From Miltoncostaea oceani (GTDB taxonomy: Bacteria; Actinomycetota; Thermoleophilia; Miltoncostaeales; Miltoncostaeaceae), in the NCBI RefSeq assembly GCF_018141545.1, contig NZ_CP064357.1, forward strand, positions 620,001 through 684,000: a DNA stretch of 64,000 nt, written 5' to 3'. Each line of letters starts with the position of its first letter. Position 1 is the stretch's first letter. A program made the position numbers and the translations under genes. The notes below the pieces were generated by a model. The model was given only the letters and a program-made list of their open reading frames with translations. It was not told the origin of the DNA and did no database searches. Of the stretch, positions 8,664 through 18,336 are shown one piece after another.

Positions 8664-9004
8664 GCCACAGCCTCCCTGTCCATCGCGGCTCGAATGTCCG
8701 CGCGTCGGGCGACCCTAAGCCGGGCAGGGGACGCGAACGCCCGGTCCCTCGCCCGGCGGCCCCGGTCGGAGGGGCGCCGTGGCCTTCAAACCACCCGGCG
8801 AGGCCAACGACCCCCTCCAACGCCGCCGGCCTCCATCCGGGGCGATCCACTCCATCGAGGAGATCGGCCCGAAACCCTCCGCCGGCCAAGCCCGGCGGGA
8901 GGCACACGGATGTCCACGCGCTCTTGCGTGCCCGTCGCTTGCAGGCTGGGGGTCCGGAGGACCCAGGACCGTGGGGGGCGTGAGCTAGGTCACCTGCGTC
9001 CCGC
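8664..9004. other. Intergenic, nothing recognised
   Basis: About 340 bases without a convincing gene, RNA or repeat. It holds the Shine-Dalgarno and promoter of the SIMPL-like gene to the left. Confidence 0.5.
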
Positions 9005-10459
9005 TCAGACGGCCTCGCCTGCGCAGCGCGTCACGCGGTAGCCGTAGATCGAGATGACCATCCCGACGACCGAGCCCACCAGGGCGAGCCAGAGCCCTCC
9101 CCCGACGGCGACGTCGGGCACCACGTAGAGCACACCGGCCGACGGGGGCGGAAGCGAGTCCCTGATCTGCTGGGGCGCGCTGCCGACGTCGGCGAGGCCG
9201 ATGAGGGCGCCGACCAGGCCCACGCCCATCGCGCCCGCCAGCAGGCCGAGGACGATGCGCAGCCGTTCGAGTGTGCTGCGGCGGAACACGAGCACCGCGA
9301 GCACGACCGCGAGCACCAGACCCGCCAAGCCCGCCAGTGTCACCAGTCGCGCCCCTCCGATGCCGTCGCTGCCCTCCAGGGCGAATGGCGGTTCCCCGGG
9401 GCCCGAGACGTGCGCCCAGGGCTGCTCGACGCTCCCGAGGATGAGGAAGGCGGCCAGGCCGAGGCCGGCCGTGATCAACCCCGCCCGCAGCCGCGACGAG
9501 AGACGCGGGACCACCGGCGGTGCCCAGGCGGGCTCACGCCTGGGGGCGGGAGTCGGCCGGACGCCGCTGCGGGCCCGCGCCAGGACGGCCATGCGGAGGA
9601 GGGCGGGAGCCGGCAGGGGAGCGTGCTCACGGACGAACGACTCGGCGACGCTTTCGATGACGCCGGGATGCAGGCCCTCCAACGCCCGCTCGTACTCGGC
9701 CGTGCGAGGTGGATCGGCCGCGAGCTCAGGCCAGGCGCGCCGGAGGATCGCGCCGATGTCGGCCGACGACCACGACGGCGCAGGCGCGGGATCGAGTGCG
9801 GGGCCGGCGGCGGCTACCGGCGTGTGGGCGACTGCCGGCGTGACGCACGCGGGATCGCTCCAGTCGGGGACCGTGGCCAAGAAGGCCGCCGAGGCTCCCC
9901 GGGTCCGCACGAGGACCCGATCGATGCCCGAGCACCAGACCAGCCGACGGCCGCCGATACCCACCACCGGGGCGCCGATGAGCACCAGGGCCGAGACGCT
10001 GCCCAACGCGGCGCTGCCGAGCACCGCCGAGGCGACGAGGCCAGCGACGGCGGCGGCGGCCATGCCCCACGCCGCCCAGAGGGCGCGCAGGCGCACCCGC
10101 CGGTGGTGGACGCAGACGCTGAGGGTGAGTGTGGTGCGCCGGCGCAGGGCGAACGCGAGGATGATGTAGGGCAGGACCCACAACAGCACCAACGCGTACA
10201 GGGCTGGGTGGTGCCAGTAAAGGCGCCGCCGGATCGGCTCGCCGTCGCCCGGCTCGCCGCAGCGGACGCACACCTCCGGCCAGGTCGCGTCGTGCCGAGT
10301 GACCAACGTGCGCCCCTCGCGCCAGACGCCCCCCACGGCGGGGATCACGCCGCCGCACCGCGGGCAGCCCTCCGGCGTCACCTCACTGCGAAGACGACAA
10401 CGCGGGCAGGTCACGAGTTCGGGTGGCGCGTGGGTGAGCGACGGCATGCCCGTGGTCAT
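9005..10459 (-). CDS. Polytopic membrane protein with N-terminal zinc ribbon
   Basis: About 484 aa. The N-terminus has a zinc-ribbon (CPRCRLRSEVTPEGCPRCGG) and a second CVRCGEPG, followed by two transmembrane pairs (ALYALVLLWVLPYIILAFAL; MAAAAVAGLVASAVLGSAALGSVSALVLIGAPV). A soluble central part (about 230-320) precedes a further four hydrophobic segments toward the C-terminus. Start ATG 10459 is preferred over 10531 because AAGGGG precedes it. No enzymatic motif is visible. The architecture (zinc ribbon plus membrane) is common for proteins of unknown function that monitor or organise membrane complexes. Confidence 0.8.
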   Translation of the reverse strand: MTTGMPSLTHAPPELVTCPRCRLRSEVTPEGCPRCGGVIPAVGGVWREGRTLVTRHDATWPEVCVRCGEPGDGEPIRRRLYWHHPALYALVLLWVLPYIILAFALRRRTTLTLSVCVHHRRVRLRALWAAWGMAAAAVAGLVASAVLGSAALGSVSALVLIGAPVVGIGGRRLVWCSGIDRVLVRTRGASAAFLATVPDWSDPACVTPAVAHTPVAAAGPALDPAPAPSWSSADIGAILRRAWPELAADPPRTAEYERALEGLHPGVIESVAESFVREHAPLPAPALLRMAVLARARSGVRPTPAPRREPAWAPPVVPRLSSRLRAGLITAGLGLAAFLILGSVEQPWAHVSGPGEPPFALEGSDGIGGARLVTLAGLAGLVLAVVLAVLVFRRSTLERLRIVLGLLAGAMGVGLVGALIGLADVGSAPQQIRDSLPPPSAGVLYVVPDVAVGGGLWLALVGSVVGMVISIYGYRVTRCAGEAV

Positions 10460-10844
10460 CGGCGTGTCCCCTTCGAGTAGCGATCCGGTCCGATGTGCGC
10501 GGGTGAACGCGCTCCCAAAACGGATCGACACCGCACCCGCCGAGCACGAGGACCCACGTTTCCTCGTTACCTATCGCCTGAGGCACGACACCGCATCCCA
10601 AGTAAACAGCGGGGTTCTTTGCCGCGTCCCACATGACGAGGTCCCTGGGGGGACTGGGCGAGGGATGGACCCGGACGCCGTCGGCGAGGACTTCCTCGAG
10701 CTGGGGCTCCGGTTCGTCAGTGTGCGCGGACGCACCCGCGGCATGCAGGCGGACTAGAGGGCTCGAGGACACCCGGAGGGCGGGCACCCGTGAGGCGCAT
10801 AGCCCTTGCCTACCTGGTCGGCCGCCAACGCAGGTGATTCGCGG
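10460..10844. other. Intergenic, nothing recognised
   Basis: About 385 bases between two leftward genes. Reading frames here are short and compositionally poor. I see no RNA gene or strong hairpin. Confidence 0.45.
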
Positions 10845-11381
10845 TCACCCCGTTCCTGGCACCGGCTGTTGAACCACGGGCGGGGCGGGAACCGAGCCTC
10901 CGCGGGCTCGCACTGCCGCCGCGGCCAGCGCGTCGATTCTCGCGTTCCAAGCCGCTATCACGGCTGGCGAGCGGACCGGTCCGCAGCCGCCCGGCTGAGC
11001 AAGATTCGGAACGCGGATGATGCGGCCTCCGCCGTCGAGCAGTAGTTTGCCGTCCGCCGTGACGACACGGATGGTCTTCGGTACCAGAGCGCAATCGATA
11101 GAGCCGTTGTCGCGTAGCCACGCGTCCCGGCCCGGTGCATTTGGCGCACTGCCCTCATCAACAGTGCCGTCGCCGCTGACCCATGAGGGCCGCGCCTCGG
11201 ACGCAGGCAGTTCAAGGGAGCTCGGATCGATAGGTTCGTCCACCTGGGCAAGCGTTGCCGGGACCAGTCGGGGGCCCCGACTATCGCTCTCAGACACGGC
11301 CGCGACCGCGACGGCACCGACGGTCAGGGCGCACGTAGCCACAAGAGCAGCAACGGAACGTATTCCCGCTCGTCGAGTCAT
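10845..11381 (-). CDS. Small secreted protein
   Basis: 178 aa with an N-terminal signal segment (RRAGIRSVAALVATCALTVGAVAVAAVSE). The mature part has the readable elements GSIDCALVPKTIRVVTADGKLLLDGGG and a Cys pair (C97, C134) that could form a disulfide, then an Ala-rich helix. AGGGGGG about 6 bases before the ATG supports the start. Function unknown; no relatives recognised. Confidence 0.7.
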   Translation of the reverse strand: MTRRAGIRSVAALVATCALTVGAVAVAAVSESDSRGPRLVPATLAQVDEPIDPSSLELPASEARPSWVSGDGTVDEGSAPNAPGRDAWLRDNGSIDCALVPKTIRVVTADGKLLLDGGGRIIRVPNLAQPGGCGPVRSPAVIAAWNARIDALAAAAVRARGGSVPAPPVVQQPVPGTG

Positions 11382-11512
11382 CAGGTCCCCCCTCGCGCTG
11401 ATCGAAGCCCTGTCACAGGTTCAGCATGGGCCTGTTCCAGCCCTCTTGCCCGGCCGACCGTGAGTACAGCGGAACGCGTGGTACCGGCTTCGTTGAAGCT
11501 CAACGGGAGACC

Positions 11513-11806
11513 TCACCCGTGTTCCTCGTCGCCGGCCGGAGCGATGGTCGGTTTCGGTCGCGTGGTCAGGAGGATCACAACGGTCCAGCAACCCAGGCCG
11601 AGGGTGACGGCCGCGACCGAGCCGAGGGCGAAGTCGAGCGCCGTGACCCGCAACGCGAGCGCACCGGCGGCGACCGATGCCAGCACCATCGCGGCGACAG
11701 TCCTGAGGGCGGAGGCATCGAGTCCACATCGGGCATCGACCCAGAGCACCAGCCCGATCGTTCCGGCCAGCACCGTGGACGCGGCCCCGAACAACTCGAG
11801 GATCAC
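11513..11806 (-). CDS. Three-helix small membrane protein
   Basis: 97 aa, GTG start at 11806 with GAGGCG shortly upstream. Three hydrophobic helices are clear (LFGAASTVLAGTIGLVLWV, VAAMVLASVAAGALAL, GSVAAVTLGLGCWTVVILLT), followed by a short charged tail. It resembles the many small integral membrane proteins of unknown function in actinobacteria. Confidence 0.65.
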   Translation of the reverse strand: MILELFGAASTVLAGTIGLVLWVDARCGLDASALRTVAAMVLASVAAGALALRVTALDFALGSVAAVTLGLGCWTVVILLTTRPKPTIAPAGDEEHG

Positions 11807-11993
11807 GTCGACGCCTCAGCCGCACGGGGGTTCCGCTCAAGGCCGTCTTCGTCTCTCACAACGCCTCCATGGTGGGTCCGTCCGGGCTCTCCCTTGGAGT
11901 GACTACTCCGGTGGGACCCGTCCGCATCCCAGCCTCGGGAGACGCGTCCTCGAGGCAGGCATCTCGGAGGGTCAATCGGGCGGTGACGGCCAT

Positions 11994-13358
11994 TCACCGT
12001 TCTGAGAAGAGGAGGCGGTCGGGGGCGGTCAGTGGTGCACCGGCCGCCCACACGACCACCGCCGAGTCGGAGTCGCCGCCGGCGGCGGCGATGAGGTAGC
12101 CGGGCCGCGGCGGGTCGGTGACGACGGTAGGTCTCCCCCACGCCCCGTCCGTTGCGGCGGCCACGCTGACCGCGAGGCCCTCCGGGACGGCGGAGCCGAT
12201 GGCCAGGAGACCTCCGTCACCTGCACCAGCGACGAGGAGCACTGGTGGCGGGCCGGCGTAGGTGGAGGGTGGCGGCCCCCCGCCGGTGTTTGCGGTCGAG
12301 ACGGCTGGCGCGGCGACGCGTACCGGCCGCTCTCCTGTCGCGATCGGGTCGGCGGCCCGCACCTCGACCTTCCCGTCTGCGGGTGCGCCAACCCAGCGGA
12401 CCCAGGTGAGCATCGGCACGCCGCGGCCGGCGAGGGCCAGGGAACCGGCACTGGCGGCGGGGACGCGGTCGTGGATGCGGGGACGCGTCCACACCCCCGA
12501 TGGGGGGAGGGTGGCGGTCTCGATCGTCGCCCGCCGGTCGCGTTCGGTCGTCCACCCGGCGACCAACGTGCCGTCCGCCGCGAACATCGCGACCGGTGAG
12601 CGGGCCCCCTCGGTCCCGACGAGGGCGAGTGGGGCGTCCCACTCCCCCGTGCTGGTGGCCACCATCGACACGAGGGAGCGGACCCGCCCCGGGATTTTGG
12701 CGAGGGCCACAACCCCGACGCGGCCGTCATCAGCGACGGCGACGGCGGGGGCGTCGATGCCGAGGCCCTCGGTGGTGATGCGACGGGGGGGTGTCCACGG
12801 CCCGCCCGGCGGGTGGCGCACCGTCCACAGCCCGGGACCATTGAGGCCACGTCCGATCACCGTCGCCGTACCGTCATCAGCGACGACGACGCGGCCCCAG
12901 GGGCTGGCCGCGACCCGTGAGATGGCCTGTTCGGCCTGCCATTCGCCACCGGCCGGCCGGGTGCTCGACATGAGGATCGCGCGTCGCCCACCCGTCAACA
13001 GCCAGAGGGCGGCGAGGTCGCCACGTTGGTTGGTCGCGAGCCCCGTCGGTTGGATCGGGAACGCGGATGAGGCGACGAGGGTCTGCGCCTCTGACCAGTC
13101 CCCGCCGGCGGGACGGGAGATTTGACGGAGAGCCCAGGCGCCGTCGATGCGTTGGGTGAAGAGCACGTGGATCCCGCCGCCCGCCTCCACGGCGACCTGG
13201 GCCGACCCGACCGCCGACCCCGGGACCGGGATGTCCACGGCGGGACTCCACGAACGGTCCGACGGCGTCGCGGAGGGCCCCCGCACAGCCAGGAGGACGG
13301 CCGCCGCGGCGAGGGCGATGCAGATCACTGCGATGGAGATCACCCGGTTGCGGGTCAC
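11994..13358 (-). CDS. Secreted propeller-like repeat protein (third gene of sigma operon)
   Basis: 454 aa beginning with a basic-hydrophobic signal anchor (RNRVISIAVICIALAAAAVLLAV). The mature part consists of about six to eight repeats with a pattern like W..p..i......a..p.vavaddGrv.vva, for example VVVADDGTATVIGRG and AVAVADDGRVGVVAL. This resembles the BNR/sialidase-type or TolB-type beta-propeller. The start is a GTG overlapping the stop of the upstream gene (GTGA), so it is translationally coupled to the sigma/anti-sigma pair. No sialidase active-site Arg triad is evident; binding or surface display is more likely than hydrolysis. Confidence 0.75.
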   Translation of the reverse strand: MTRNRVISIAVICIALAAAAVLLAVRGPSATPSDRSWSPAVDIPVPGSAVGSAQVAVEAGGGIHVLFTQRIDGAWALRQISRPAGGDWSEAQTLVASSAFPIQPTGLATNQRGDLAALWLLTGGRRAILMSSTRPAGGEWQAEQAISRVAASPWGRVVVADDGTATVIGRGLNGPGLWTVRHPPGGPWTPPRRITTEGLGIDAPAVAVADDGRVGVVALAKIPGRVRSLVSMVATSTGEWDAPLALVGTEGARSPVAMFAADGTLVAGWTTERDRRATIETATLPPSGVWTRPRIHDRVPAASAGSLALAGRGVPMLTWVRWVGAPADGKVEVRAADPIATGERPVRVAAPAVSTANTGGGPPPSTYAGPPPVLLVAGAGDGGLLAIGSAVPEGLAVSVAAATDGAWGRPTVVTDPPRPGYLIAAAGGDSDSAVVVWAAGAPLTAPDRLLFSER

Positions 13359-14926
13359 GGCTCACCACCCCCGGGGGCGACGGAGGCGACCACTTCGAAT
13401 CCGTCGCGCGTACGCACCTGGCGCAGGCCGACGAGGACGCTCGTTCCGTCGTCGCCGACCGCCAGCCGACTCGGGCTCGCGCCGCCGAGTCGAACGGTGG
13501 TCTCTCCGCCGACCGTTCCGTCCGGTGCGATGAGACGGACCCTCGCGTTGCGTGCGCTACTTGAGACGACCAGTCCGCCGGCGGCGTCGGGAACGATCGC
13601 GAGGCTGAGCGGTGACCCTCCGATCTCCCGCGGCGCCCCCCAGGATCCGTTGCCCCATCGCACGAGGCGGGGTGTTAGCGGCGTCGACGAGTACCCGCCG
13701 GGGAACGGCTCGACGCGGTAGTAGACGCCGACGAGCGCCGGGACGCCACGTCCATCGACGCCGACGGCCGGCGGGTCGTTCACCTGTGCCTCTGTGGAGG
13801 GTGGAGCCAGAGCCCTCGTGGCGGGCGACCAGGCACCCGAGGGGTCACGGACGGTCGCAACGAACGCCCCGTCAACCCACCCCACGACCGCGGTGCCGTC
13901 ACGGGCGATCGCGGAGGCCGCGAGGCGCTTACCGATACCTGCAGCCCCCAGTTGGTGGGGAGCCGACCAGGACCCCGACGCACCACCCACCGACACCCAC
14001 GCCCGCCACTGGGGACCTGTGCGTGGATCGATGACACGGGCCTGCCACGTCACGATCGTCGCGCCTGAACGCCGATCGCCTTCGAGGCGCAGATCAACCG
14101 CGCTTCCGGGTGTCGCCCCGATCTTCTCCCGCGCCCAGTCTCCGCCGGGGGATCGTCGCGCCGACCACGCGGCACCGTCGACCGCGAAGACCGCCGTCGC
14201 GACCCCCGAGCGGGACACCTCCAGTTGCGGCCGGTAGACGGCGCGGAGGGCCTGGGTCGGTTCACTGACCTCCTCGACCTCCCCCCACCCTGCCCCAGGC
14301 GTCGTGGTGCGGCTGGCGATCCGCCACCGCGTCCCCACCCGCCCCTCGAGGGTGCCGGCCGCCGAACCGTCAGGGAGCGTGAAGTCACGGGACACCTCAC
14401 GCCCGAGAAGCTGCTCGCGCCAGATGACTGTGAACCGGCCGCTCCCATCGACGCCGATCCGCGGGTACGCGGCGCGGCGGGCAGGGTCCGAGAGCCGGAC
14501 CGCCGTCGACCAGGCACCACCCGCGGGACGGGTGGAGACGACGACCCGGCCGCCCCGCGTCCAGACGACCGCGGTACGCCCCGCCCCGTCGACGGCCGCA
14601 TCCAGGGAGGTGTCGTACCCCGGAAGGTCCCCCACCACCTCGGCGGGATCGAACGCGAGCGACGCACGGGCGCCGGGGGCCTCCGTACCGCCGCGACCGA
14701 CGAGCGCGACGGCGAGGGCCGCCCCTGAACCCGCGAGGACGGCACCAACCAGGATCAACCGAACACGCCGCGACCGCAGCCCACGGTTCACCCAACCCGA
14801 GGGGGTGAGCGCCCTCGCCGCCGGACCCGAGAGGCCCGCCGCGCGGAGGATCCGGTCCTCGAGGGCGTCAGGAGGGACCGGCCAGTCGGGTCGCGCCCCA
14901 CGGATCTGGGATTCCAGGTCAGGCAC
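13355..14926 (-). CDS. Probable membrane anti-sigma factor with extracellular propeller
   Basis: About 523 aa, GTG start at 14926 overlapping the sigma gene end by 8 bases. Residues 1-60 are a cytosolic head (PDLESQIRGARPDWPVPPDALEDRILRAAG) shared in outline with the other sigma-coupled proteins in this window. One transmembrane helix follows (LILVGAVLAGSGAALAVAL), then about 430 residues of propeller-like repeats outside (GRTAVVWTRGGRVVVSTRPAGGAWS, GSGRFTVIWRE, DDGTSVLVGLRQV). By position and topology it should hold the adjacent ECF sigma factor inactive and release it on an external signal. The head does not show a classical zinc anti-sigma (HxxxCxxC) motif. Confidence 0.75.
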   Translation of the reverse strand: MPDLESQIRGARPDWPVPPDALEDRILRAAGLSGPAARALTPSGWVNRGLRSRRVRLILVGAVLAGSGAALAVALVGRGGTEAPGARASLAFDPAEVVGDLPGYDTSLDAAVDGAGRTAVVWTRGGRVVVSTRPAGGAWSTAVRLSDPARRAAYPRIGVDGSGRFTVIWREQLLGREVSRDFTLPDGSAAGTLEGRVGTRWRIASRTTTPGAGWGEVEEVSEPTQALRAVYRPQLEVSRSGVATAVFAVDGAAWSARRSPGGDWAREKIGATPGSAVDLRLEGDRRSGATIVTWQARVIDPRTGPQWRAWVSVGGASGSWSAPHQLGAAGIGKRLAASAIARDGTAVVGWVDGAFVATVRDPSGAWSPATRALAPPSTEAQVNDPPAVGVDGRGVPALVGVYYRVEPFPGGYSSTPLTPRLVRWGNGSWGAPREIGGSPLSLAIVPDAAGGLVVSSSARNARVRLIAPDGTVGGETTVRLGGASPSRLAVGDDGTSVLVGLRQVRTRDGFEVVASVAPGGGEP

Positions 14927-15446
14927 GCGAGGACTCCCCGAGCGCCGCGCGGATCTCCACCAGGGCCCGGGCGATGCGGGAGTTGACCGTCCCGACGGGG
15001 ACCTCGAGCGTGGCGGCGATCTCACTCGGGGTCAGGTCCAGCCAGAAACGAAGGACGACCACCACCCGCCGGTCCTCCGACAGCTCCGCGATCGCGCGCC
15101 GCAGATCCGCCGCGTCGCCGTGGCGGCCGACCCACTCCACCGGTACATCAGGCACCTCGCCGAGATCCACCAGCCGCTGCTCCGAGCGCAACACGTCGAG
15201 ACTGCGACGCGTCGCGATGCGCGCGACCCAACCGGGGAACGCGGCAGGCTCATCGAGATCGCCGAGGCGGGCGAGCGCCCTCACCATCGTGTCCTGAGCG
15301 ATGTCATCAGCGAGAGCACGGCGGCCGGTGACCGCGAACCCCCGACTCCACGCCAACCGCCAATGCCGACGCACGAGCTCCGAGGCGGCGTCCTTCGATC
15401 CCGCGCGGGCACGCGCCACGAGATCTGCCACCGGTGTCTGGGACAC
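14919..15446 (-). CDS. ECF RNA polymerase sigma factor
   Basis: 175 aa. Sigma region 2 is seen as ELVRRHWRLAWSRGFAVTGRRALADDIAQDTMVRALARL...AAFPGWVARIATRRSLDVLRSE. Region 4 is LSEDRRVVVVLRFWLDLTPSEIAATLEVPVGTVNSRIARALVEIR. Start GTG 15446 has AGAGGG seven bases upstream; the longer frame upstream is not supported. It is divergent from a second sigma gene at 15628 and is the first gene of a three-gene operon (sigma, membrane anti-sigma-like, secreted propeller). Confidence 0.9.
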   Translation of the reverse strand: MSQTPVADLVARARAGSKDAASELVRRHWRLAWSRGFAVTGRRALADDIAQDTMVRALARLGDLDEPAAFPGWVARIATRRSLDVLRSEQRLVDLGEVPDVPVEWVGRHGDAADLRRAIAELSEDRRVVVVLRFWLDLTPSEIAATLEVPVGTVNSRIARALVEIRAALGESSRA

Positions 15447-15627
15447 GTCCACACCCTCTAGGACGCCCCGGACACCCGCAGCGGTCCCGGAACTCGGGAC
15501 TAGTCTCTTTTCCCATCCCGCTACGGCGTTCGTCCCCCGCCGTGTGGCCGGCGGGGCGGTCCCCATGGCGCGTGCGTGTGCGGTCCGGGATGCGAAGACA
15601 CCCCTGGGTCGTTGGATGGGGGACGAC
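15447..15627. promoter_or_regulatory. Divergent control region between two ECF sigma genes
   Basis: The 181 bases separate divergently transcribed sigma operons. GGAAC at about 15487 (within CCCGGAACTCGGGACTAGTCTC) looks like an ECF-type -35 motif, and would suit autoregulation, but I cannot define a convincing -10. The rightward gene has GGGGGA as Shine-Dalgarno at 15617-15622. Confidence 0.4.
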
Positions 15628-16170
15628 ATGCCGACGCCACGTGAAGCAGAACTCATCCGGGAGGCCCTCTCGGGATCCACCGACGCGATCGGGGAGCTGT
15701 TCTCGTCCCACTGGACCGGCGCATGGCGGGCCGCGATGGGGATCACGGGGTCCCGGGCGCTCGCGGACGACGTCGCCCAGGATGCGTTCGAGCGTGCGAT
15801 CCGTGCACTCGGCCGGTTCGACGGGCGCCGGCCGTTCGCGGCGTGGCTCCACACGATCGTGGTGAACCGCTGCCACGACGTGATGCGCCGGGAACGCCGG
15901 ATCACAGGCATCGGCGACGACATCGCCGATCCCTCTGCCGATGACCCGGAGTCGGATCCGCTGCTCCGCGGGCAGGTGCGTGCCGCCCTCGCGGAGCTCT
16001 CCCTCGACAGACGCACCGTGATCGTCCTGCACTACTGGCTCGGCCACCCAGCCGCCGACATCGCCGCGATCCTCGGGGTCCCCATCGGGACCGTCCATTC
16101 ACGGATGTCGCGGGGACTCGCCGAGCTCCGCCAAAGCCTCGAGGTGGAAGATGCCGAGAGACCTCGATGA
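15628..16170 (+). CDS. ECF RNA polymerase sigma factor
   Basis: 180 aa. Region 2: FSSHWTGAWRAAMGITGSRALADDVAQDAFERAIRALGRFDGRRPFAAWLHTIVVNRCHDVMRRERR. Region 4: LSLDRRTVIVLHYWLGHPAADIAAILGVPIGTVHSRMSRGLAELRQSL. The ATG at 15628 follows GGGGGA by 5 bases; an in-frame ATG four codons upstream (15616) is the alternative. The next gene begins inside its last codons (20-base overlap), typical of coupling to an anti-sigma partner. Confidence 0.9.
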   Translation: MPTPREAELIREALSGSTDAIGELFSSHWTGAWRAAMGITGSRALADDVAQDAFERAIRALGRFDGRRPFAAWLHTIVVNRCHDVMRRERRITGIGDDIADPSADDPESDPLLRGQVRAALAELSLDRRTVIVLHYWLGHPAADIAAILGVPIGTVHSRMSRGLAELRQSLEVEDAERPR

Positions 16171-17770
16171 CCTGATCCGCGCCGCCGGCGCGGACCTCGA
16201 ACCCGACCCCGACGTGACGGGCCGGGCGCGGGCGCGGGTGCTCGCAACCCGCCCCCGCCCATCCCGGCGCCTGCGGCGGATGCTCCAGTCGCGCCGCGGG
16301 CGCACAGGGATGCTCGCGTTCGGGCTCCTCCTCGCCGGGGGTGGGGCGACGGCCACGGTCGGTGTCCTCACCGACCGGGGCGGTGACGGCCCCCCGTGGC
16401 GACCCCTCCCCCAGAACTGCTTCGCCCTCGACGGCGACACCTTCGCCCCCCCACCCCTGCGGAACGCGGTGGCCGTCGGTACGGGGGGACGACCGACGGT
16501 CGTATGGGTCGCCGGCGACGGCACGATCGCGAGCGCCGACGGGCAGGACGACGGTCGGTGGGGGGCGCCCCAGGCCCTGGGTGACTTCGGCGCGGACGCT
16601 CCGGGCGACGCCGTCGCGCTCGTGGGGAACACCCGTGGCGACATGGCGGTCGCGTGGGCCGCCGACCACGCGATCCACGTCACGGTCCGCCCGGCAGGGG
16701 GATCCTGGAGCACCCCACGCCGGCTCTCCGACGACGGCCGCTGGGTGATGAACGTGGAGAAGCCGCCGCTCGCCGTCGGACCGGCGGGCGAGGTCGCCGT
16801 CAGCTGGTCGGACGTCGCCCGGGAGGACGTGACGGCCGCCGGCGAGGGCTACGGCATCAGCGGCCCCGTGGCAATCCGGGTGGCGACCGGCCGCGTCGAC
16901 GACTCGTGGGGTGCCCCTCGAGTCCTCGAGGGGTTCGGGGACCCGTTCGTCAGCGGCCCGCCCGCCATCGCGTTCGATGCCGAGGGTGTCCCGATCGTCG
17001 TCGCCCCCGGCGGCGTCCCGGGGGTCACCGTCGCCGAACTGGACCCACAGGACGGTGCCCTCGTTGACGGGACCAAGCGCCGCCTCACCCTGCCCCCCCT
17101 TTCCCGCGCACTCGCGCGCGGGGCGAGCTTCTCGGGGCCCGTGGCCACTACCGGCGCCGACGGCACCGTTGTCGTCGGCTGGTCGAGCAACGGCATCGTC
17201 ACCGCCGCTATCCGTTCGCCCCGGGGCGTGTGGGGCCAGCCGGCGCGTGTCTCGCGTCCGGGGGCGGAGGCCAACGACGTCCGGTTCGCGGTCGGCGCCG
17301 ATGGCCGTGTCGCGGCGGTCTGGAGTGCCGTCGCCCGCGACCCGGCTCCTGGCAGACCCGGACGCCGCTCCCGCACCGTCTCGGCCGCGGTGCGCGACGC
17401 CGGTGAGCGGTGGGAGGCCCCCACCCTGCTCTCGGAGGAGGGGGACGTGGTCAGCGCCCCCGACGTCGCGGTCGCCACCGACGGCCGCGTGAGCGTCGCG
17501 TGGGCGCTCGGCACCAACGGCATCTCGGGGCGGGACTCCCGGGTCCTGGCTGCCGACCGCCCCGCCACGGGGGCCGGGTGGAACGCATCCGTGCAGGTGT
17601 CCGAGAACGGCCTGGGGCCGCTGTTCCCGACGGTGGCGGAGCTGGCGAGGGGCCAGCGCCTCATCGTGTGGAGCCGATGCGACGGACACCGCCAGGGAAC
17701 CCTCCGCGCCGCCACCGGCGACGACGCGTCGACTTGGTCGGCACCTGCGGGCGTCTCGGGCAGCGGGTAG
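16151..17770 (+). CDS. Probable membrane anti-sigma factor with extracellular propeller
   Basis: 539 aa. Cytosolic head PRDLDDLIRAAGADLEPDPDVTGRARARVLATRPRPSRRL, one transmembrane helix (GMLAFGLLLAGGGATATVGVL), then about 470 residues of repeats such as TGGRPTVVWVAGDGTI, RPAGGSWSTPRRLSDD, ADGRVAAVWSAVARD and TDGRVSVAWALG. The organisation repeats that of the genes at 13355 and 33360. Inferred role: signal-responsive regulator of the sigma factor encoded just upstream. The extracellular repeats probably form one or two beta-propellers; ligand unknown. Confidence 0.75.
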   Translation: MPRDLDDLIRAAGADLEPDPDVTGRARARVLATRPRPSRRLRRMLQSRRGRTGMLAFGLLLAGGGATATVGVLTDRGGDGPPWRPLPQNCFALDGDTFAPPPLRNAVAVGTGGRPTVVWVAGDGTIASADGQDDGRWGAPQALGDFGADAPGDAVALVGNTRGDMAVAWAADHAIHVTVRPAGGSWSTPRRLSDDGRWVMNVEKPPLAVGPAGEVAVSWSDVAREDVTAAGEGYGISGPVAIRVATGRVDDSWGAPRVLEGFGDPFVSGPPAIAFDAEGVPIVVAPGGVPGVTVAELDPQDGALVDGTKRRLTLPPLSRALARGASFSGPVATTGADGTVVVGWSSNGIVTAAIRSPRGVWGQPARVSRPGAEANDVRFAVGADGRVAAVWSAVARDPAPGRPGRRSRTVSAAVRDAGERWEAPTLLSEEGDVVSAPDVAVATDGRVSVAWALGTNGISGRDSRVLAADRPATGAGWNASVQVSENGLGPLFPTVAELARGQRLIVWSRCDGHRQGTLRAATGDDASTWSAPAGVSGSG

Positions 17771-17803
17771 GGCCGTCAACCGCCGGAGCCGATGGAACGG
17801 CCC
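17770..17803. terminator. Inverted repeat between convergent genes
   Basis: A 7-bp inverted repeat (GGGCCGT at 17770-17776, ACGGCCC at 17797-17803) lies right at the end of the propeller gene and before the convergent gene ending at 17859. No T-run. It may serve as a hairpin terminator for the rightward operon. Confidence 0.4.
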
Positions 17804-17858
17804 CGGTCGGCAGGTAGTGCCGTCCTACGGGGTCCGTCGTGCCGCTGAGCGCCTTCGA

Positions 17859-18272
17859 TCAGTTGGTGACCGCGTTGAGGACGAGGATGGGGGCCACCAC
17901 CGAGGCGGTGACCGCGATCGTCGTATATAGGCCTCGACCCTTGTCCTCACCTCGGTTCAGGTAGACGCCCACCACGACGAAGGCGAGCGACAAGAGCGGC
18001 ACCGTGAGAAGCCCCCAGAAAAGCTGGTCCTGCTCGCGGCCGTCATCGCAGTAGGCGCGATCATCGTTGGTGTCGGTGACGCAGCCGAAACCGGACAAGG
18101 CGAACAGGAGGAACGCGGACAAGGCGGCACACCCCGCCACCGTCACGGCGGACTCCATCACGACCACTCGGCGTGGGTCTGTCCCACGCACGCACAACGC
18201 CGCCCCCGCGCCGTAGACACCCGCGAACGCCGCCCAGGAGGCGAGGGCGACCAGGGTGGGAGACACGCCCAT
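17859..18272 (-). CDS. Four-helix membrane protein
   Basis: 137 aa with four hydrophobic segments (LVALASWAAFAGVYGAGAAL; ESAVTVAGCAALSAFLLFALSG; LFWGLLTVPLLSLAFVVVGVYL; YTTIAVTASVVAPILVLNAV). The loop after helix 2 holds CVTDTNDDRAYCDDGREQ, where two Cys could be disulfide-bonded outside. AGGA 8 bases before the ATG supports the start. Function unknown. It lies 64 bases from the start-side end of the convergent neighbours and shows no link to the sigma block. Confidence 0.75.
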   Translation of the reverse strand: MGVSPTLVALASWAAFAGVYGAGAALCVRGTDPRRVVVMESAVTVAGCAALSAFLLFALSGFGCVTDTNDDRAYCDDGREQDQLFWGLLTVPLLSLAFVVVGVYLNRGEDKGRGLYTTIAVTASVVAPILVLNAVTN

Positions 18273-18336
18273 TGGTCAGATCCTGGACATCGAGGGCGCT
18301 GCCGGCACCACCCATTCGAATGGATTCAGGGTCCGC